From: Crossiella sp. CA-258035
Lineage (GTDB): Bacteria > Actinomycetota > Actinomycetes > Mycobacteriales > Pseudonocardiaceae
Length of the DNA stretch: 64,000 bases
Assembly: GCF_030064675.1 (NCBI RefSeq)
Contig: NZ_CP116413.1
Span: 8,275,501 to 8,339,500, forward strand
Direction: 5' to 3'
Every line of letters starts with the position of its first letter. Within the stretch, counting starts at the first letter, position 1. A program made the position numbers and the translations under genes. The notes beneath the pieces were generated by a model. That model searched no databases. It worked only from the letters and a program-made list of their open reading frames with translations, and was not told the DNA's origin. Positions 53,382-62,284 of the stretch are shown here, piece by piece.

Positions 53382-56238
53382 GCTCGGCCTCGAACCGGGA
53401 GCCCAGCGCCGCCCGCAGCCGCCGCTCGATCCGGTCCACGTCCTGGCGCTCGGCAGGCGGCAGCGGCGCGCTCGCGCGCAGGGCGGTGGCCTCGCCGAGC
53501 AGCCTGGCCCCCTCCGCCGGGTCCTCGGCCACGCCGGCCAGTCCTTCCAGGGCCAGTGCGATCGCGCGCGGCTCGCCGATGTCCTCGGCGAGGGCCAGCC
53601 CTTCCCGGTGCAGCGCGCGGGCGGTCTGGGCCTGGCCCCGGCATTCGGCGATGAAGCCCAGCTCGGCCAGCAGCAGCGGGGTGCCGTAGTAGGGCTGGGC
53701 CAGGCCGCGGTGCCAGGCCAGCGCCGCGCCGAGCAGTTCGGCCGCGGTGTCCAGGTCGCCCTGACGGCGGGCGCCGAGGCCGAGGCCGACCCTGGCGAAG
53801 GCCTCGGCGAACGGGTTGGCCTGCGCGAGGGCCAGCTCCAGCGCGTGCTGGTGGCACTCGGCGGCGCGGGCGTGCTCGCCGGTGAGCAGCGCGATCCGGC
53901 CGAGACCGGAGTGCCGGTAGGACACCACGGTCCACAGCCGCAGGTCCTCGGCCAGGCGCAGGCCGCTGGCGTGCAGGTCGGCGGCCGCCGGGTAGTCACC
54001 GGCGATCTCGGCGGCGTAGGCCAGCACGTCCATCGCCTGCAACCGGCCCCAGTCGTCGCCGAGCTCGGTGAACAGCGCCAGGCCGCGCCGCCCTGCCGTC
54101 TCGGTGGCGGCCAGGTCGCCGTCGAAGAGGGCCAGCTTGGCCCTGGCCACCAGGGTGGCCGCGGTCAGCCAGGGGTCGCCGGAGGTGTCGGCGAGCAGCC
54201 GCCGGGCCGCGGCGGTCTGGCCGAGGTGCAGGTGCGCCCAGGCCAGGAACCAGGTCGCCAGTGGACTGTCCACTGTGGACTGTTCAGGAGTGGTTGTGCC
54301 GATGAGCAGGGCGAAACCGGCCCGCCAGGCGCCGGTGGTGGCCGCCTGTGCCTGGTGGCACTGGCCGCGCAGGAACCAGTGCCAGGCCAGTGCGTCGCTC
54401 AGCCGCTGGGCGGTCGGCGGGTCGGCCAGGTCCAGCGCGGCGCGCAGGTTGGCGGACTCGGTGTCCAGCCTGCGCAGCCAGTCCCGCTGGGCCGGGCCGC
54501 GCAGGTCGGCCTGTTCGGCGAGCGCGGTGTAGTGGGCCAGGAACCGGCGCTGGACCTCGGGCTGTTCGCCGGAGTCGGCCAGCCGGGTGCGGGCGTAGGC
54601 GGCGATGGACTCCAGCAGCCGGTAGCGCGGGCCAGGCAGGGCGAGGAGCAGCGAGCGGTCCACCAGACTGGCGAGCGCGTCCAGCAGGTCCAGGCCGGGT
54701 TCGGCGCAGACCGCCTCGGCCGCGGCCAGGTCGGCGCCGTCGGCGTGCACGGACAGGCGGCGCAGCACCGTGCGCTCCGGCTCGGTGAGCAGCTCCCAGC
54801 TCCAGTCGATCACCGCCCAGAGCGTGCGCTGGCGGGCCGGTGCGGCCCTGGATCCGTTGGCCAGCAGGCGGAACCGGTCGTCGAGGCGCTCGGCGAGCAG
54901 CCGGACGCCGAGTGCGCGCACCCTGGTCGCGGCCAGTTCCAGGGCCAGCGGCAGGCCGTCCAGCCGGGTGCAGACCGCGGTGACCGCGGCCGGATCGTCC
55001 AGCACCCCACCGGTGGCGGCCACCCTGGCGGTGAACAGGCTGACCGCGTCGGCCAGGGCCAGCGGCTCGACCTCGTGCCGGGTCTCCCCCGGCAGCCGCA
55101 GCGGTTCCCGGCTGGTGGCCAGCACCCGCAGGCCCGGCGCGGCGCGCAGCAGCTCGGCCGCCTGCTCGATGAGGTGCTCGCAGTTGTCCAGCAGCAGCAC
55201 CAGGTTCCGGCCGCGCAGCGCCTCGGCCAGCCGGTGCGCCGGGTCGCCGGACTCCGTCCTGATGCCCAGCACCCCGGCGATGGTGGCCGCGATCGAGCCG
55301 GTGTGCCCGGCCAGCTCGACCAGCCAGACCCCGTCCGGCGCGGTCAGCTCGCGGGCCACGGCCAGCGCCAGGCTGGTCTTGCCGACCCCGCCGGGCCCGG
55401 TGAGGGTGAGCAGCCGGGTGCCGCCGAGCAGCTCCCGCACCGCGCGCACGGCCTCGTCGCGACCGATCAGACCGGTGAGCGGCGCGGGCAGGTTGCCGTT
55501 GCGGGACTGGGGAATCAGCGCTGGGTCCTGGCTGAGCATCGCCTGGTGCAACGCGGCCAGCTCGGGACCGGGGTCGGCCCCCAGGTCCTCGGCGAGGTGG
55601 CGGCGCAGCTCCGCGTACCCGGCCAGCGCCTCGTGCTGGCGACCGGCGCGGTAGAGCGCGCGCAGGTGCGCGGCCCGCAGCCGTTCGCGCAGCGGGTGCG
55701 CGCGGACCTGGGCGCTCAGCTCGTCGGCGAGCCGGTCGTGTTCGCCGAGGGCCAGCCGGGCCTCGGCCAGCTCCTCCAGCGCGGTCAGCCGGAGCTCCGC
55801 CAGCCGCGCGCGGGCGGCGCGGGTGAACTCCGCGTCGGCGAACTCGGCGAAGGCCGGTCCGCGCCACAGCTCCAGCGCCTCGGCCAGCAGCCCGGCCCGG
55901 ACGCCGGGGTCGGTGCTCCCGGCGGCCTGGCGGGTCAGATCGGTGAAGCGGTCGGCGTCCACCTCCGCCGCCTGGAGCCGGTATCCGGCGGGTCCGTGGG
56001 CGACCGCGTCCCTGCCGAGCACCCGGCGCAGCTGGGAGACCTTGGTCTGCAAGGTGTTCAGCGGATTGTTCGGCGGCTGCCCGGCCCAGATGTCGTCGAT
56101 GAGCCGGTCCGCGGTCACCGGGCCGCCGTCGTGGGCCAGCAGGGCGGCCAACAGGGCACGGACCTTCGCCTCCGGCACCCGCACCGGATCGCCGGCCGGG
56201 GTCCGGACCAGCAGTTGTCCCAGCACGGCGAAACGCAT
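53347..56238 (-). CDS. AfsR/SARP-type regulator with BTAD, NB-ARC ATPase and TPR domains
   Basis: A 963-residue regulator. Residues 1-90 are an OmpR-like DNA-binding domain ('MRFAVLGQLLVRTPAGDPV', 'NNPLNTLQTKVSQLRRVLG'), 90-240 the BTAD helical domain, about 255-560 an NB-ARC-like ATPase with P-loop 'LTGPGGVGKTSLALAVA' and 'LVLLLDNCEHLIEQAAELL', and the rest TPR repeats. This is the AfsR/LuxR-hybrid type that activates pathway genes in actinomycetes. No secondary-metabolite cluster lies next to it, so it may be global or act elsewhere. Its C-terminus overlaps the convergent hypothetical gene by 35 nt. Confidence 0.93.
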   Translation of the reverse strand: MRFAVLGQLLVRTPAGDPVRVPEAKVRALLAALLAHDGGPVTADRLIDDIWAGQPPNNPLNTLQTKVSQLRRVLGRDAVAHGPAGYRLQAAEVDADRFTDLTRQAAGSTDPGVRAGLLAEALELWRGPAFAEFADAEFTRAARARLAELRLTALEELAEARLALGEHDRLADELSAQVRAHPLRERLRAAHLRALYRAGRQHEALAGYAELRRHLAEDLGADPGPELAALHQAMLSQDPALIPQSRNGNLPAPLTGLIGRDEAVRAVRELLGGTRLLTLTGPGGVGKTSLALAVARELTAPDGVWLVELAGHTGSIAATIAGVLGIRTESGDPAHRLAEALRGRNLVLLLDNCEHLIEQAAELLRAAPGLRVLATSREPLRLPGETRHEVEPLALADAVSLFTARVAATGGVLDDPAAVTAVCTRLDGLPLALELAATRVRALGVRLLAERLDDRFRLLANGSRAAPARQRTLWAVIDWSWELLTEPERTVLRRLSVHADGADLAAAEAVCAEPGLDLLDALASLVDRSLLLALPGPRYRLLESIAAYARTRLADSGEQPEVQRRFLAHYTALAEQADLRGPAQRDWLRRLDTESANLRAALDLADPPTAQRLSDALAWHWFLRGQCHQAQAATTGAWRAGFALLIGTTTPEQSTVDSPLATWFLAWAHLHLGQTAAARRLLADTSGDPWLTAATLVARAKLALFDGDLAATETAGRRGLALFTELGDDWGRLQAMDVLAYAAEIAGDYPAAADLHASGLRLAEDLRLWTVVSYRHSGLGRIALLTGEHARAAECHQHALELALAQANPFAEAFARVGLGLGARRQGDLDTAAELLGAALAWHRGLAQPYYGTPLLLAELGFIAECRGQAQTARALHREGLALAEDIGEPRAIALALEGLAGVAEDPAEGARLLGEATALRASAPLPPAERQDVDRIERRLRAALGSRFEAELSAGGTRRSPR

Positions 56239-56294
56239 GCGCTCACGCTAGCCGTGCGAGAACCACCAGCGGACCGTGCGCGCCACCCGGAACA

Positions 56295-57311
56295 GTGACC
56301 GCCATGACGATCAGCTCCCGCGAGTTCCACCTCACCGCCCGCCCCACCGGCGAACCCGGCCTCGAACACTTCGCCCTGGCCGAGGTCGAGCTGCCCGACC
56401 CCGGCCCCGGCCAACTGCTGGTGCGCAACACCTGGCTGTCGGTCGACCCGTACATGCGCGGCCGGATGAACGCGGGCGAGAGCTACATCGGGGCGTTCCC
56501 GGTGGGCGGCCCGCTGGAGGGCCACGGCATCGGCGAGGTGGTGGCCAGCGGCGCGCCGGAGTTCCCGGTCGGCGCGACCGTGGTGCACTTCGCGGGCTGG
56601 CGCGAGCACTCGCTGCTGGACGCGGCCGACCCGACGGTCAGCCTGATCGACCCGGCGCTGGCCCCGCCACAGGCCTGGCTCAGCGCACTGGGCACCACCG
56701 GCCTGTCCGCCTACGCCGCGGTCAAGGAGGTCGCCCCGGTCCGCGAGGGCGACGTGGTGTGGGTGTCCGCGGCCGCGGGCGCGGTGGGCAGCCTGGCCGG
56801 TCAGCTCGCCCGCAAACTGGGCGCGGCCAGGGTGATCGGCTCAGCCGGCGGCCCGGAAAAGGCGGCGAAGCTGGTGCGGGACTTCGGTTTCGACGCCGCG
56901 CTCGACTACCGGGCCGGCGACCTGCCCGGCCAGCTCGCCGCGGCCGCCCCGGACGGCATCGACGTCTACATCGACAACGTCGGCGGCGACCACCTGCAGG
57001 CCGCCATCGGCGCGATCCGCCAGCACGGCCGGATCGCCATGGTCGGCATGATCAGCGGCTACAACCGCCCGGCGCCCGGCCCGGACAACCTGTTCACCGC
57101 GGCCAGCCGCGAGGCCACCCTGCGCGGCATGCTGGTGACCAGCCACTTCCACCTGTTCCCGGAATGGGTCGAGCAGGCGGCCGGGTGGCTGGCGGAGGGC
57201 TCGCTGCACGCGGCGGAGACCGTGGTCGAGGGACTGGAGAACACCCCGGCGGCGTTCCTGGGCGTGCTGCGCGGGGAGAACACCGGGAAGATGCTGGTCC
57301 GGCTCGGCTGA
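56295..57311 (+). CDS. NADP-dependent oxidoreductase (leukotriene B4 dehydrogenase/curcumin reductase-like MDR)
   Basis: A 338-residue medium-chain reductase without structural zinc. 'WLSVDPYMRGRMNAGESYIG' and 'GTTGLSAYAAVKEVAPVREG' are typical, and the nucleotide-binding loop is 'VWVSAAAGAVGSLAGQLARK' with 'IGSAGGPEKAAKL'. Such enzymes reduce enone double bonds with NADPH. GTG at 56295 or ATG at 56304 could be the start. It is divergent from the AfsR-type gene (56 nt between starts). Confidence 0.92.
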   Translation: MTAMTISSREFHLTARPTGEPGLEHFALAEVELPDPGPGQLLVRNTWLSVDPYMRGRMNAGESYIGAFPVGGPLEGHGIGEVVASGAPEFPVGATVVHFAGWREHSLLDAADPTVSLIDPALAPPQAWLSALGTTGLSAYAAVKEVAPVREGDVVWVSAAAGAVGSLAGQLARKLGAARVIGSAGGPEKAAKLVRDFGFDAALDYRAGDLPGQLAAAAPDGIDVYIDNVGGDHLQAAIGAIRQHGRIAMVGMISGYNRPAPGPDNLFTAASREATLRGMLVTSHFHLFPEWVEQAAGWLAEGSLHAAETVVEGLENTPAAFLGVLRGENTGKMLVRLG

Positions 57312-57345
57312 GATCACCAGGGCGGCCCTCGGCGTTGCACTGGTC

Positions 57346-57741
57346 ATGACGCACCGGATCATCAACCCCGAGGGCCTGCACGACCCGCTGCCGTTCGGCT
57401 ACAGCCACGTCGCCGTGACCTCCGGCGAGCTCGTCTTCATCGCGGGCCAGTACGCCAGCGACGCCACCGGCCAGGTCAGCACGCCCGGCTTCGCCGACCA
57501 GGTGGACGCCGCCTTCGCCAACCTGCGCACCGCACTGGCCGCCGCCGGGCTGGAGCTGACCCACGTGGTCCAGCTCCGCACCCACATCGTCGACCACGAC
57601 CTGGAAAAGCTGGCGGTCCTCGGCAAGGCGATCAGCGCGATCTGGGGCGACCGGCCGCCGGTGCAGACCCTGACCGGGGTGGCCTCGCTGGCACTGCCCG
57701 GGATGCTGTTCGAGGTCGACGCGGTGGCCGCCCGGCCATGA
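57346..57741 (+). CDS. RidA family protein
   Basis: A 131-residue member of the YjgF/YER057c/UK114 family, trimeric enamine/imine deaminases. 'LPFGYSHVAVTSGELVFIAG' and 'FANLRTALAAAGLELTHVVQ' are typical; the usual catalytic Arg is in 'VQLRTHIVDH', and 'RPPVQTLTGVASLALPGMLF' replaces the common RPARS...VA.LP motif. It follows the oxidoreductase by 34 nt and may be co-transcribed. Its stop is 13 nt from the first copy of the 37-bp repeat. Confidence 0.9.
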   Translation: MTHRIINPEGLHDPLPFGYSHVAVTSGELVFIAGQYASDATGQVSTPGFADQVDAAFANLRTALAAAGLELTHVVQLRTHIVDHDLEKLAVLGKAISAIWGDRPPVQTLTGVASLALPGMLFEVDAVAARP

Positions 57742-57754
57742 GAGGAGGCGGTGG

Positions 57755-57791
57755 CTACTCGGCGGTGTCGGCCGCCAGCAGCCACTGCTCC
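57755..57791. repeat. 37-bp direct repeat, copy 1 (matches the 3' end of the ABC-F gene)
   Basis: Identical over 37 bp to 58571-58607. It codes the last 12 residues (QWLLAADTAE and the preceding two codons) and stop of the truncated AbiEii reading frame here, and the same residues of the ABC-F protein at copy 2. Identity ends sharply on both sides. Confidence 0.9.
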
Positions 57792-57898
57792 CAGAACCCG
57801 CGCACCAGGGCGTGGTTGATGTCGATCTTCCGGCTGGCTGACTCGGCGCGCAGCCGGTTGTCCAGCTTCGCACGCAAGGCTGCCGGGCCGGTGCTCAT
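57755..57898 (-). pseudogene. truncated AbiEii-like toxin gene fused in frame to the ABC-F gene end
   Basis: A 47-residue frame: the start 'MSTGPAALRAKLDNRLRAES' and 'DINHALVR' resemble the N-terminus of AbiEii nucleotidyltransferase toxins, then the frame runs into 'EQWLLAADTAE' and stop, copied from the ABC-F gene. The whole catalytic part of the toxin is missing. ATG at 57898 overlaps the AbiEi stop (ATGA), the coupling expected for a toxin after its antitoxin. Identification rests on this short N-terminus and on position. Confidence 0.6.
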
Positions 57899-58488
57899 CG
57901 GTTCGCCGCTCCCAGTGCTCGCTCGATGCGCAGGGCCGCGCGTTCGCCGTGCCGGTCCGCGCGGGTGCGCAGCTGGCGGGGGGTGACCAGGCCGCGGTCG
58001 AGTGCGTCGGAGACCGCGGTGTCCAGTTGTTCCTGGCTGAGGGTGCCCGCCGCGGTGTCGAGCAAGGTGCGCTGCACGGTGGTGACGCGAAACTCCGCGC
58101 GCTCTTCCACATCGGACTGCGGCAGGGATTCCTTGTGCAGCACCGCATTCGGTGCTGTCGCGCGGAATCCGGGCGGGACGGTCAGGTGCACCGCGCTCGG
58201 GTTGACGTCGCTCAGCTCGTGCAGCAGCAGGGCCGACTCGTGCGAGACGACCGCGCGGTCACCGCTCCACAGCCGCCACCGCACGTACTCCTCGTGCTCG
58301 GTCTCCGGCCAGTCCGGCAGGCGGAACAGGCCGCGGCCGACGCGGGTCCAGTTGCCGCGTTTCACGTGGTAGTTCTGAGCCTGGTGGGAGTAGCCCGCCG
58401 CGCGCGCCTGCTGCGCGGTGAAGTACCCGGCCTGGCGTAGCGCCGTCGCGTTCAGCGCCCGGCGCAGTTCGGCTGGATCGGCCACCAC
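57895..58488 (-). CDS. type IV toxin-antitoxin system AbiEi family antitoxin
   Basis: A 197-residue protein with an N-terminal winged helix ('ATALRQAGYFTAQQARAAGY', 'YHVKRGNWTRVGRGLFRLPD') and the AbiEi C-terminal domain ('WSGDRAVVSHESALLLHEL', 'VHLTVPPGFRATAP', 'VTTVQRTLLDTAAG'). AbiEi represses its own operon and neutralises the AbiEii nucleotidyltransferase. Here the toxin gene downstream is reduced to a stub, so the antitoxin is an orphan. The locus sits between two copies of a 37-bp repeat and has slightly lower G/C use at third positions, signs of acquisition. Confidence 0.88.
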   Translation of the reverse strand: MVADPAELRRALNATALRQAGYFTAQQARAAGYSHQAQNYHVKRGNWTRVGRGLFRLPDWPETEHEEYVRWRLWSGDRAVVSHESALLLHELSDVNPSAVHLTVPPGFRATAPNAVLHKESLPQSDVEERAEFRVTTVQRTLLDTAAGTLSQEQLDTAVSDALDRGLVTPRQLRTRADRHGERAALRIERALGAANR

Positions 58489-58496
58489 TACGCCAT

Positions 58497-58557
58497 ACTA
58501 CATCTCCCATGTAGTTTGACGCCTTCACGAGACGTAAAACTACACGGGAGAGGTAGG
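58497..58557 (-). promoter_or_regulatory. paired AbiEi-type operator sites
   Basis: Two similar 25-bp sites in opposite orientation lie before the antitoxin gene: 58497-58521 (which also holds the dyad ACTACAT-N5-ATGTAGT at 58497-58515) and 58533-58557. Read in the same direction they share the pattern CGT-AAACTACA-GGGAGA-GTAG. AbiEi proteins are known to bind a pair of inverted repeats in their own promoter. Confidence 0.65.
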
Positions 58558-58570
58558 TTCACGTCGAGGA

Positions 58571-58607
58571 CTACTCGGCGGTGTCGGCCGCCAGCAGCCA
58601 CTGCTCC
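58571..58607. repeat. 37-bp direct repeat, copy 2 (native 3' end of the ABC-F gene)
   Basis: The original copy: it codes the last 12 residues and stop of the ABC-F ATPase. Copy 1 is at 57755-57791, 816 bp away in the same orientation. Confidence 0.9.
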
Positions 58608-60364
58608 TCGACCTCCGCCTTCTCCGCCAGCACCGCGCGCAGCTCCGCGTCCAGCTTCAGCAGCCGGGCCGGGTCGGTGGCCGCCTCGGCCAGTGCCGCG
58701 TGCAGCTCGGTCTCCCGCTTGGTCAGCTTCTCCAGCTGGCGTTCCAGGCGGGCCAGCTCCTTGCGGGCGGCGCGCTGGTCCGCGGCGCTGGGGCCGGTGG
58801 CGGCCGGGGTGGGGGCGGTGGGTTCCTGGGGCAGGGTGGCGCGGGCGATCAGGCCGGACTGGCCGCTTTCCTCGCGGCGGCGCAGGTACTCCTCGATGCC
58901 GCCGATCAGGTGGGTGATCTTGCCGTCGCCGAAGAGGGCCACCACCTGGTCGCAGACGCGTTCCACCAGGTAGCGGTCGTGGCTGACCACCACCAGGGTG
59001 CCCGGCCAGGAGTCGAGCAGGTCCTCCAGCTGCTGGAGGGTGTCGATGTCCAGGTCGTTGGTGGGCTCGTCCAGCAGCAGCACGTTCGGCTCGGCCATCA
59101 GCAGGCGGCACAGCTGGAGCCTGCGCCGTTCGCCACCGGAGAGGTCGCCGACCGGGGTCCACTGGCGCTGCGCCGGGAACCCGAAGAGCTCGGCCAGCTG
59201 GGAGGCGGACATCTCGCGCTTGCCCAGCACCACCCGCCGGGCGATCTCCTCCACCGCCTCCAGCACGCGCAGGGCCGGCGGCAGGTCGGCCAGCTCCTGG
59301 GACAGGTGCGCCAGCCGGACGGTCTGGCCCTGGATCCGTTTGCCCGCTTCGGGTTCGCGTTCGCCCGCGAGCAGCTTGAGCAGGGTGGTCTTGCCGGAGC
59401 CGTTCACCCCGACCAGGCCGATCCGGTCGCCCGGCCCGATCCGCCAGGTGACGTCGGTGAGCAGCGGGCGGTCCGGGATGGTCAGGTCGACGTTCTCGAC
59501 CTCCAGCACGGTCTTGCCCAGGCGGCGCTTGGCGAAGCTGACCAGCTCCACGGTGTCCCGCGGCGGGGGCACGTCGGCGATCAGGGTCTCCGCGGCCTCG
59601 ATCCGGTACCGGGGCTTGGAGGTGCGGGCCGGCGCGCCGCGGCGCAGCCAGGCCAGCTCCTTGCGGGCCAGGTTCCGCCGCTTCTCCTCCAGGGTGTCGG
59701 CCACCCTGGCGCGCTCGGCGCGGGCGAAGATCCAGTCCGCGTAGCCGCCCTCGTACTGCTCCACCCTGCCCCCGACGACCTCCCAGGTCTTGGTGCACAC
59801 GGTGTCCAGGAACCACCGGTCGTGGGTGACCACCACCAGCGCGCCGCGCCGGGTGAGCAGGTGCTCAGCCAGCCAGCGCACGCCTTCCACGTCCAGGTGG
59901 TTGGTCGGCTCGTCCAGCACCACCAGGTCCAGTTCCTGGACCAGCGCGGCGGCCAGCGCGACCCGGCGGCGCTCGCCACCGGACATCTCGGCCAGCGGGC
60001 TGTCCAGGCCGAGCGCGGTCACGCCGAGCCCGTCGAGCACGTTGCGCGCCTTGGGATCGGCCGCCCACTCGTGCTCGGCGGCGAAGCCAAGCGGGTCCAG
60101 CACCAGGGACCGCACGGTGGCGCCCTCTGGCAGCTCGCTGCGCTGGGTGACCACGGCCATCCGCAGGTCCCGGCTCCGGCTGACCCGGCCCTCGTCGGGC
60201 GGTTCGACCCCGGCGAGCACCTCCAGCAGGGTGGTCTTGCCACCGCCGTTGAGCCCGACCACGCCGATGCGGTCGCCTTGGGACACGCCGAGGGACACCG
60301 CGTCCAGCAACGGCCGCACGCCGTAGGACTTGGACACGGACTCCAGGTTGACCAGGTTGACCAT
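58571..60364 (-). CDS. ABC-F family ATPase (ribosome-acting)
   Basis: A 597-residue soluble protein with two ABC domains and no membrane part. Walker A motifs 'GVVGLNGGGKTTLLEVL' (near residue 40) and 'GLVGVNGSGKTTLLKLL' (near 340), signatures 'EMSGGERRRVALAAALV' and 'DLSGGERRRLQLCRLL', Walker B 'LVVLDEPTNHLDVEG' and 'VLLLDEPTNDLDIDT'. The linker between them is the about 80-residue P-site tRNA interaction motif region. A C-terminal coiled coil ('AARKELARLERQLEKLTKRE') is of the Uup type. Its relatives protect or rescue ribosomes. Its last 37 bp are duplicated downstream. Confidence 0.93.
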   Translation of the reverse strand: MVNLVNLESVSKSYGVRPLLDAVSLGVSQGDRIGVVGLNGGGKTTLLEVLAGVEPPDEGRVSRSRDLRMAVVTQRSELPEGATVRSLVLDPLGFAAEHEWAADPKARNVLDGLGVTALGLDSPLAEMSGGERRRVALAAALVQELDLVVLDEPTNHLDVEGVRWLAEHLLTRRGALVVVTHDRWFLDTVCTKTWEVVGGRVEQYEGGYADWIFARAERARVADTLEEKRRNLARKELAWLRRGAPARTSKPRYRIEAAETLIADVPPPRDTVELVSFAKRRLGKTVLEVENVDLTIPDRPLLTDVTWRIGPGDRIGLVGVNGSGKTTLLKLLAGEREPEAGKRIQGQTVRLAHLSQELADLPPALRVLEAVEEIARRVVLGKREMSASQLAELFGFPAQRQWTPVGDLSGGERRRLQLCRLLMAEPNVLLLDEPTNDLDIDTLQQLEDLLDSWPGTLVVVSHDRYLVERVCDQVVALFGDGKITHLIGGIEEYLRRREESGQSGLIARATLPQEPTAPTPAATGPSAADQRAARKELARLERQLEKLTKRETELHAALAEAATDPARLLKLDAELRAVLAEKAEVEEQWLLAADTAE

Positions 60365-60411
60365 CAGAAGTTCGCGTTCTCCACTATGAGTTGCCGTCCG
60401 CGCAGCAGGAA

Positions 60412-61377
60412 CTACGCGTGCACCTCGGGCGGAGCGGGGCGAGGGGACTCCTCGACGCTCATCACCCTGGCGCCGTGCACCGGCCCCTGTGCCACTCGCA
60501 CGGTACGGCACACGCCGACCCCGGCCAGCTCCGCGGCGACCCGGACCGCCGACTCGGCGTCCTGGCAGAGGAACGCGCAGGTCGGTCCGGAGCCGGAGAC
60601 GATCCCGGCCAGCGCGCCCGCGTCCACGCCCGCGCGCAGCGTGCGGCGCAGGGCCGGGCGCAGCGAGACCGCGGCGGCCTGCAGGTCGTTGCCCAGCAGC
60701 AGGGCCAGCTGCCGGGGGTCGCCGGTGGCCAGCGCCTCCACCACGGGTTCGACCGCGCCGACCCTGGGCGGCTCGCCCTCGGCGCGCAGCCGGTCCAGCT
60801 CGTGGAAGACCGACGGCGTGGACAGGCCCTCGTGGTCCAGCGCGAGCACCCAGTGGAACTGGTGCCTGGCCAGCACCGGGACCAGCCGGTCGCCCCGGCC
60901 GGAGCCGAGCGCGGTGCCGCCGTGCAGGCAGAACGGCACGTCCGCGCCGAGTGCGGCGGCCACGTCGGCCAGCTCGTCCTTGCCGATCTCCAGCTTCCAC
61001 AGCGAGGCCAGGCCGACCAGGGTGGCGGCGGCGTCCGCGCTGCCACCGGCCATGCCGCCGGCCACCGGGATGCCCTTGCGGATGTGCACCCTGACCCTGG
61101 GGTCCTTCGGGTCCCGGCCCACGTACTCGGCCAGCGCCGTCACGGCCTTCCAGGCCAGGTTGGAGAAGTCGGCGGGCACCATGTCCGCGCTGTCGCCGAC
61201 CACCTCGATCCCTGGCTCCTCGGCCACCGAGACCGTGACCTCGTCGTTCAGGGACAACGCCTGGAAGACGGTCATGAGGTCGTGGTAGCCGTCCTTGCGC
61301 ACATCACCGACGGCAAGGTGCACATTGACCTTGGCCGGGGCACGGACGATGACCGGGGGCGGAACGACTGCCAGCAC
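60412..61377 (-). CDS. ispE: 4-(cytidine 5'-diphospho)-2-C-methyl-D-erythritol kinase
   Basis: A 321-residue GHMP kinase of the MEP isoprenoid pathway. '[20 protein letters not shown]' and '[14 protein letters not shown]' at the N-terminus bind substrate; '[20 protein letters not shown]' (residues 101-120) is the ATP-binding loop; '[20 protein letters not shown]' carries the catalytic Asp; '[14 protein letters not shown]' is the third motif. GTG at 61377 is chosen. It lies 47 nt upstream of the ABC-F gene, a common actinobacterial ispE-abcF pair. Confidence 0.95.
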   Translation of the reverse strand: MLAVVPPPVIVRAPAKVNVHLAVGDVRKDGYHDLMTVFQALSLNDEVTVSVAEEPGIEVVGDSADMVPADFSNLAWKAVTALAEYVGRDPKDPRVRVHIRKGIPVAGGMAGGSADAAATLVGLASLWKLEIGKDELADVAAALGADVPFCLHGGTALGSGRGDRLVPVLARHQFHWVLALDHEGLSTPSVFHELDRLRAEGEPPRVGAVEPVVEALATGDPRQLALLLGNDLQAAAVSLRPALRRTLRAGVDAGALAGIVSGSGPTCAFLCQDAESAVRVAAELAGVGVCRTVRVAQGPVHGARVMSVEESPRPAPPEVHA

Positions 61378-61457
61378 CCTGTCAGCGTACGTGCTCGACC
61401 CGGAAAACACGCCCGGCTCCTGATCCGTGGACCACTTTCTGCCGGTTGCCGGAAACG

Positions 61458-62270
61458 TCAGGCCGGGATGACCGCGCCGCCGAACTCCTTCTGGATGTAG
61501 TCCCTGGTCTGCTGCGAGGTGAGCAGCTCGGCCAGTGCCTTGATCCGCTTGTCCTCGGCCAGCTCGGGCCGGGTGACCAGCCCGTTCGCGTAGGGGTTCT
61601 GCTCGGCCTTCTCCACCGCCAGGGAGCCCTTGATCGGGTCCAGCCCGGCGTCGATGGCGTAGTTGCCGTTGACGATCGAGGCGTCGGTGTCGTCCAGGCT
61701 GCGGGCCAGCTGCGCGGGCTCCAGCTCGACGAACTTGATGTTCTTCGGGTTCTCCGCGACGTCCTTGAGCGCGGCGCCCTGCTCGCTGCCCGGCTTGAGC
61801 TTGAGCACGTTGTTGGCCTGCAGCAGGCGCAGCGCGCGGGTCTGGTTGGCCGCGTCCTGGGACAGCGCCACCTTCGCGTTGTTCGGCAGGTCGGCGATGT
61901 TCTTGACCTTCTTGGAGAACACCGCGAGCGGTTCGATGTGCACCGGCGCGACGAACTTCAGGTCCCCGCCGCGCTCCTTGAGGAACTCGGTCAGGTAGGG
62001 CACGTGCTGGAAGTAGTTGGCCTCCAGCTGCTTGTCCACCAGCGAGGTGTTGGGCAGCACGTAGTCCTGGAACTCCACCACCTCGATCTTGATGTTCTTG
62101 CTCGCGGCCAGGTTGTCCTTGACCCAGTTGAGGATCTTGGCGTGCGGCACCGGGCTGACCGCGACCCGCAGCGCGGAGTCCTGGTTGGCGGCGTTGTCCC
62201 CACCGCCACCGCAGGCGGTGAGGACGAGGGCGGCGGTGACGACGGTCGCGATGAGGGCGGGAACCCGCAT
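61458..62270 (-). CDS. metQ: MetQ/NlpA family substrate-binding lipoprotein
   Basis: A 270-residue lipoprotein (lipobox '[10 protein letters not shown]', Cys20) that binds methionine for the MetNI importer. Family parts: '[19 protein letters not shown]', '[20 protein letters not shown]', '[18 protein letters not shown]', '[17 protein letters not shown]'-like sequence and '[20 protein letters not shown]'. Third gene of the metN-metI-metQ operon, 14 nt after metI. Confidence 0.93.
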   Translation of the reverse strand: MRVPALIATVVTAALVLTACGGGGDNAANQDSALRVAVSPVPHAKILNWVKDNLAASKNIKIEVVEFQDYVLPNTSLVDKQLEANYFQHVPYLTEFLKERGGDLKFVAPVHIEPLAVFSKKVKNIADLPNNAKVALSQDAANQTRALRLLQANNVLKLKPGSEQGAALKDVAENPKNIKFVELEPAQLARSLDDTDASIVNGNYAIDAGLDPIKGSLAVEKAEQNPYANGLVTRPELAEDKRIKALAELLTSQQTRDYIQKEFGGAVIPA

Positions 62271-62284
62271 GGGAGCGGTCCTTT

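Noticed and set aside
57755-58607. Insertion sequence at the AbiE locus
   Set aside because: There is no transposase frame and no terminal inverted repeats; the flanking 37-bp copies are direct repeats of a gene end.
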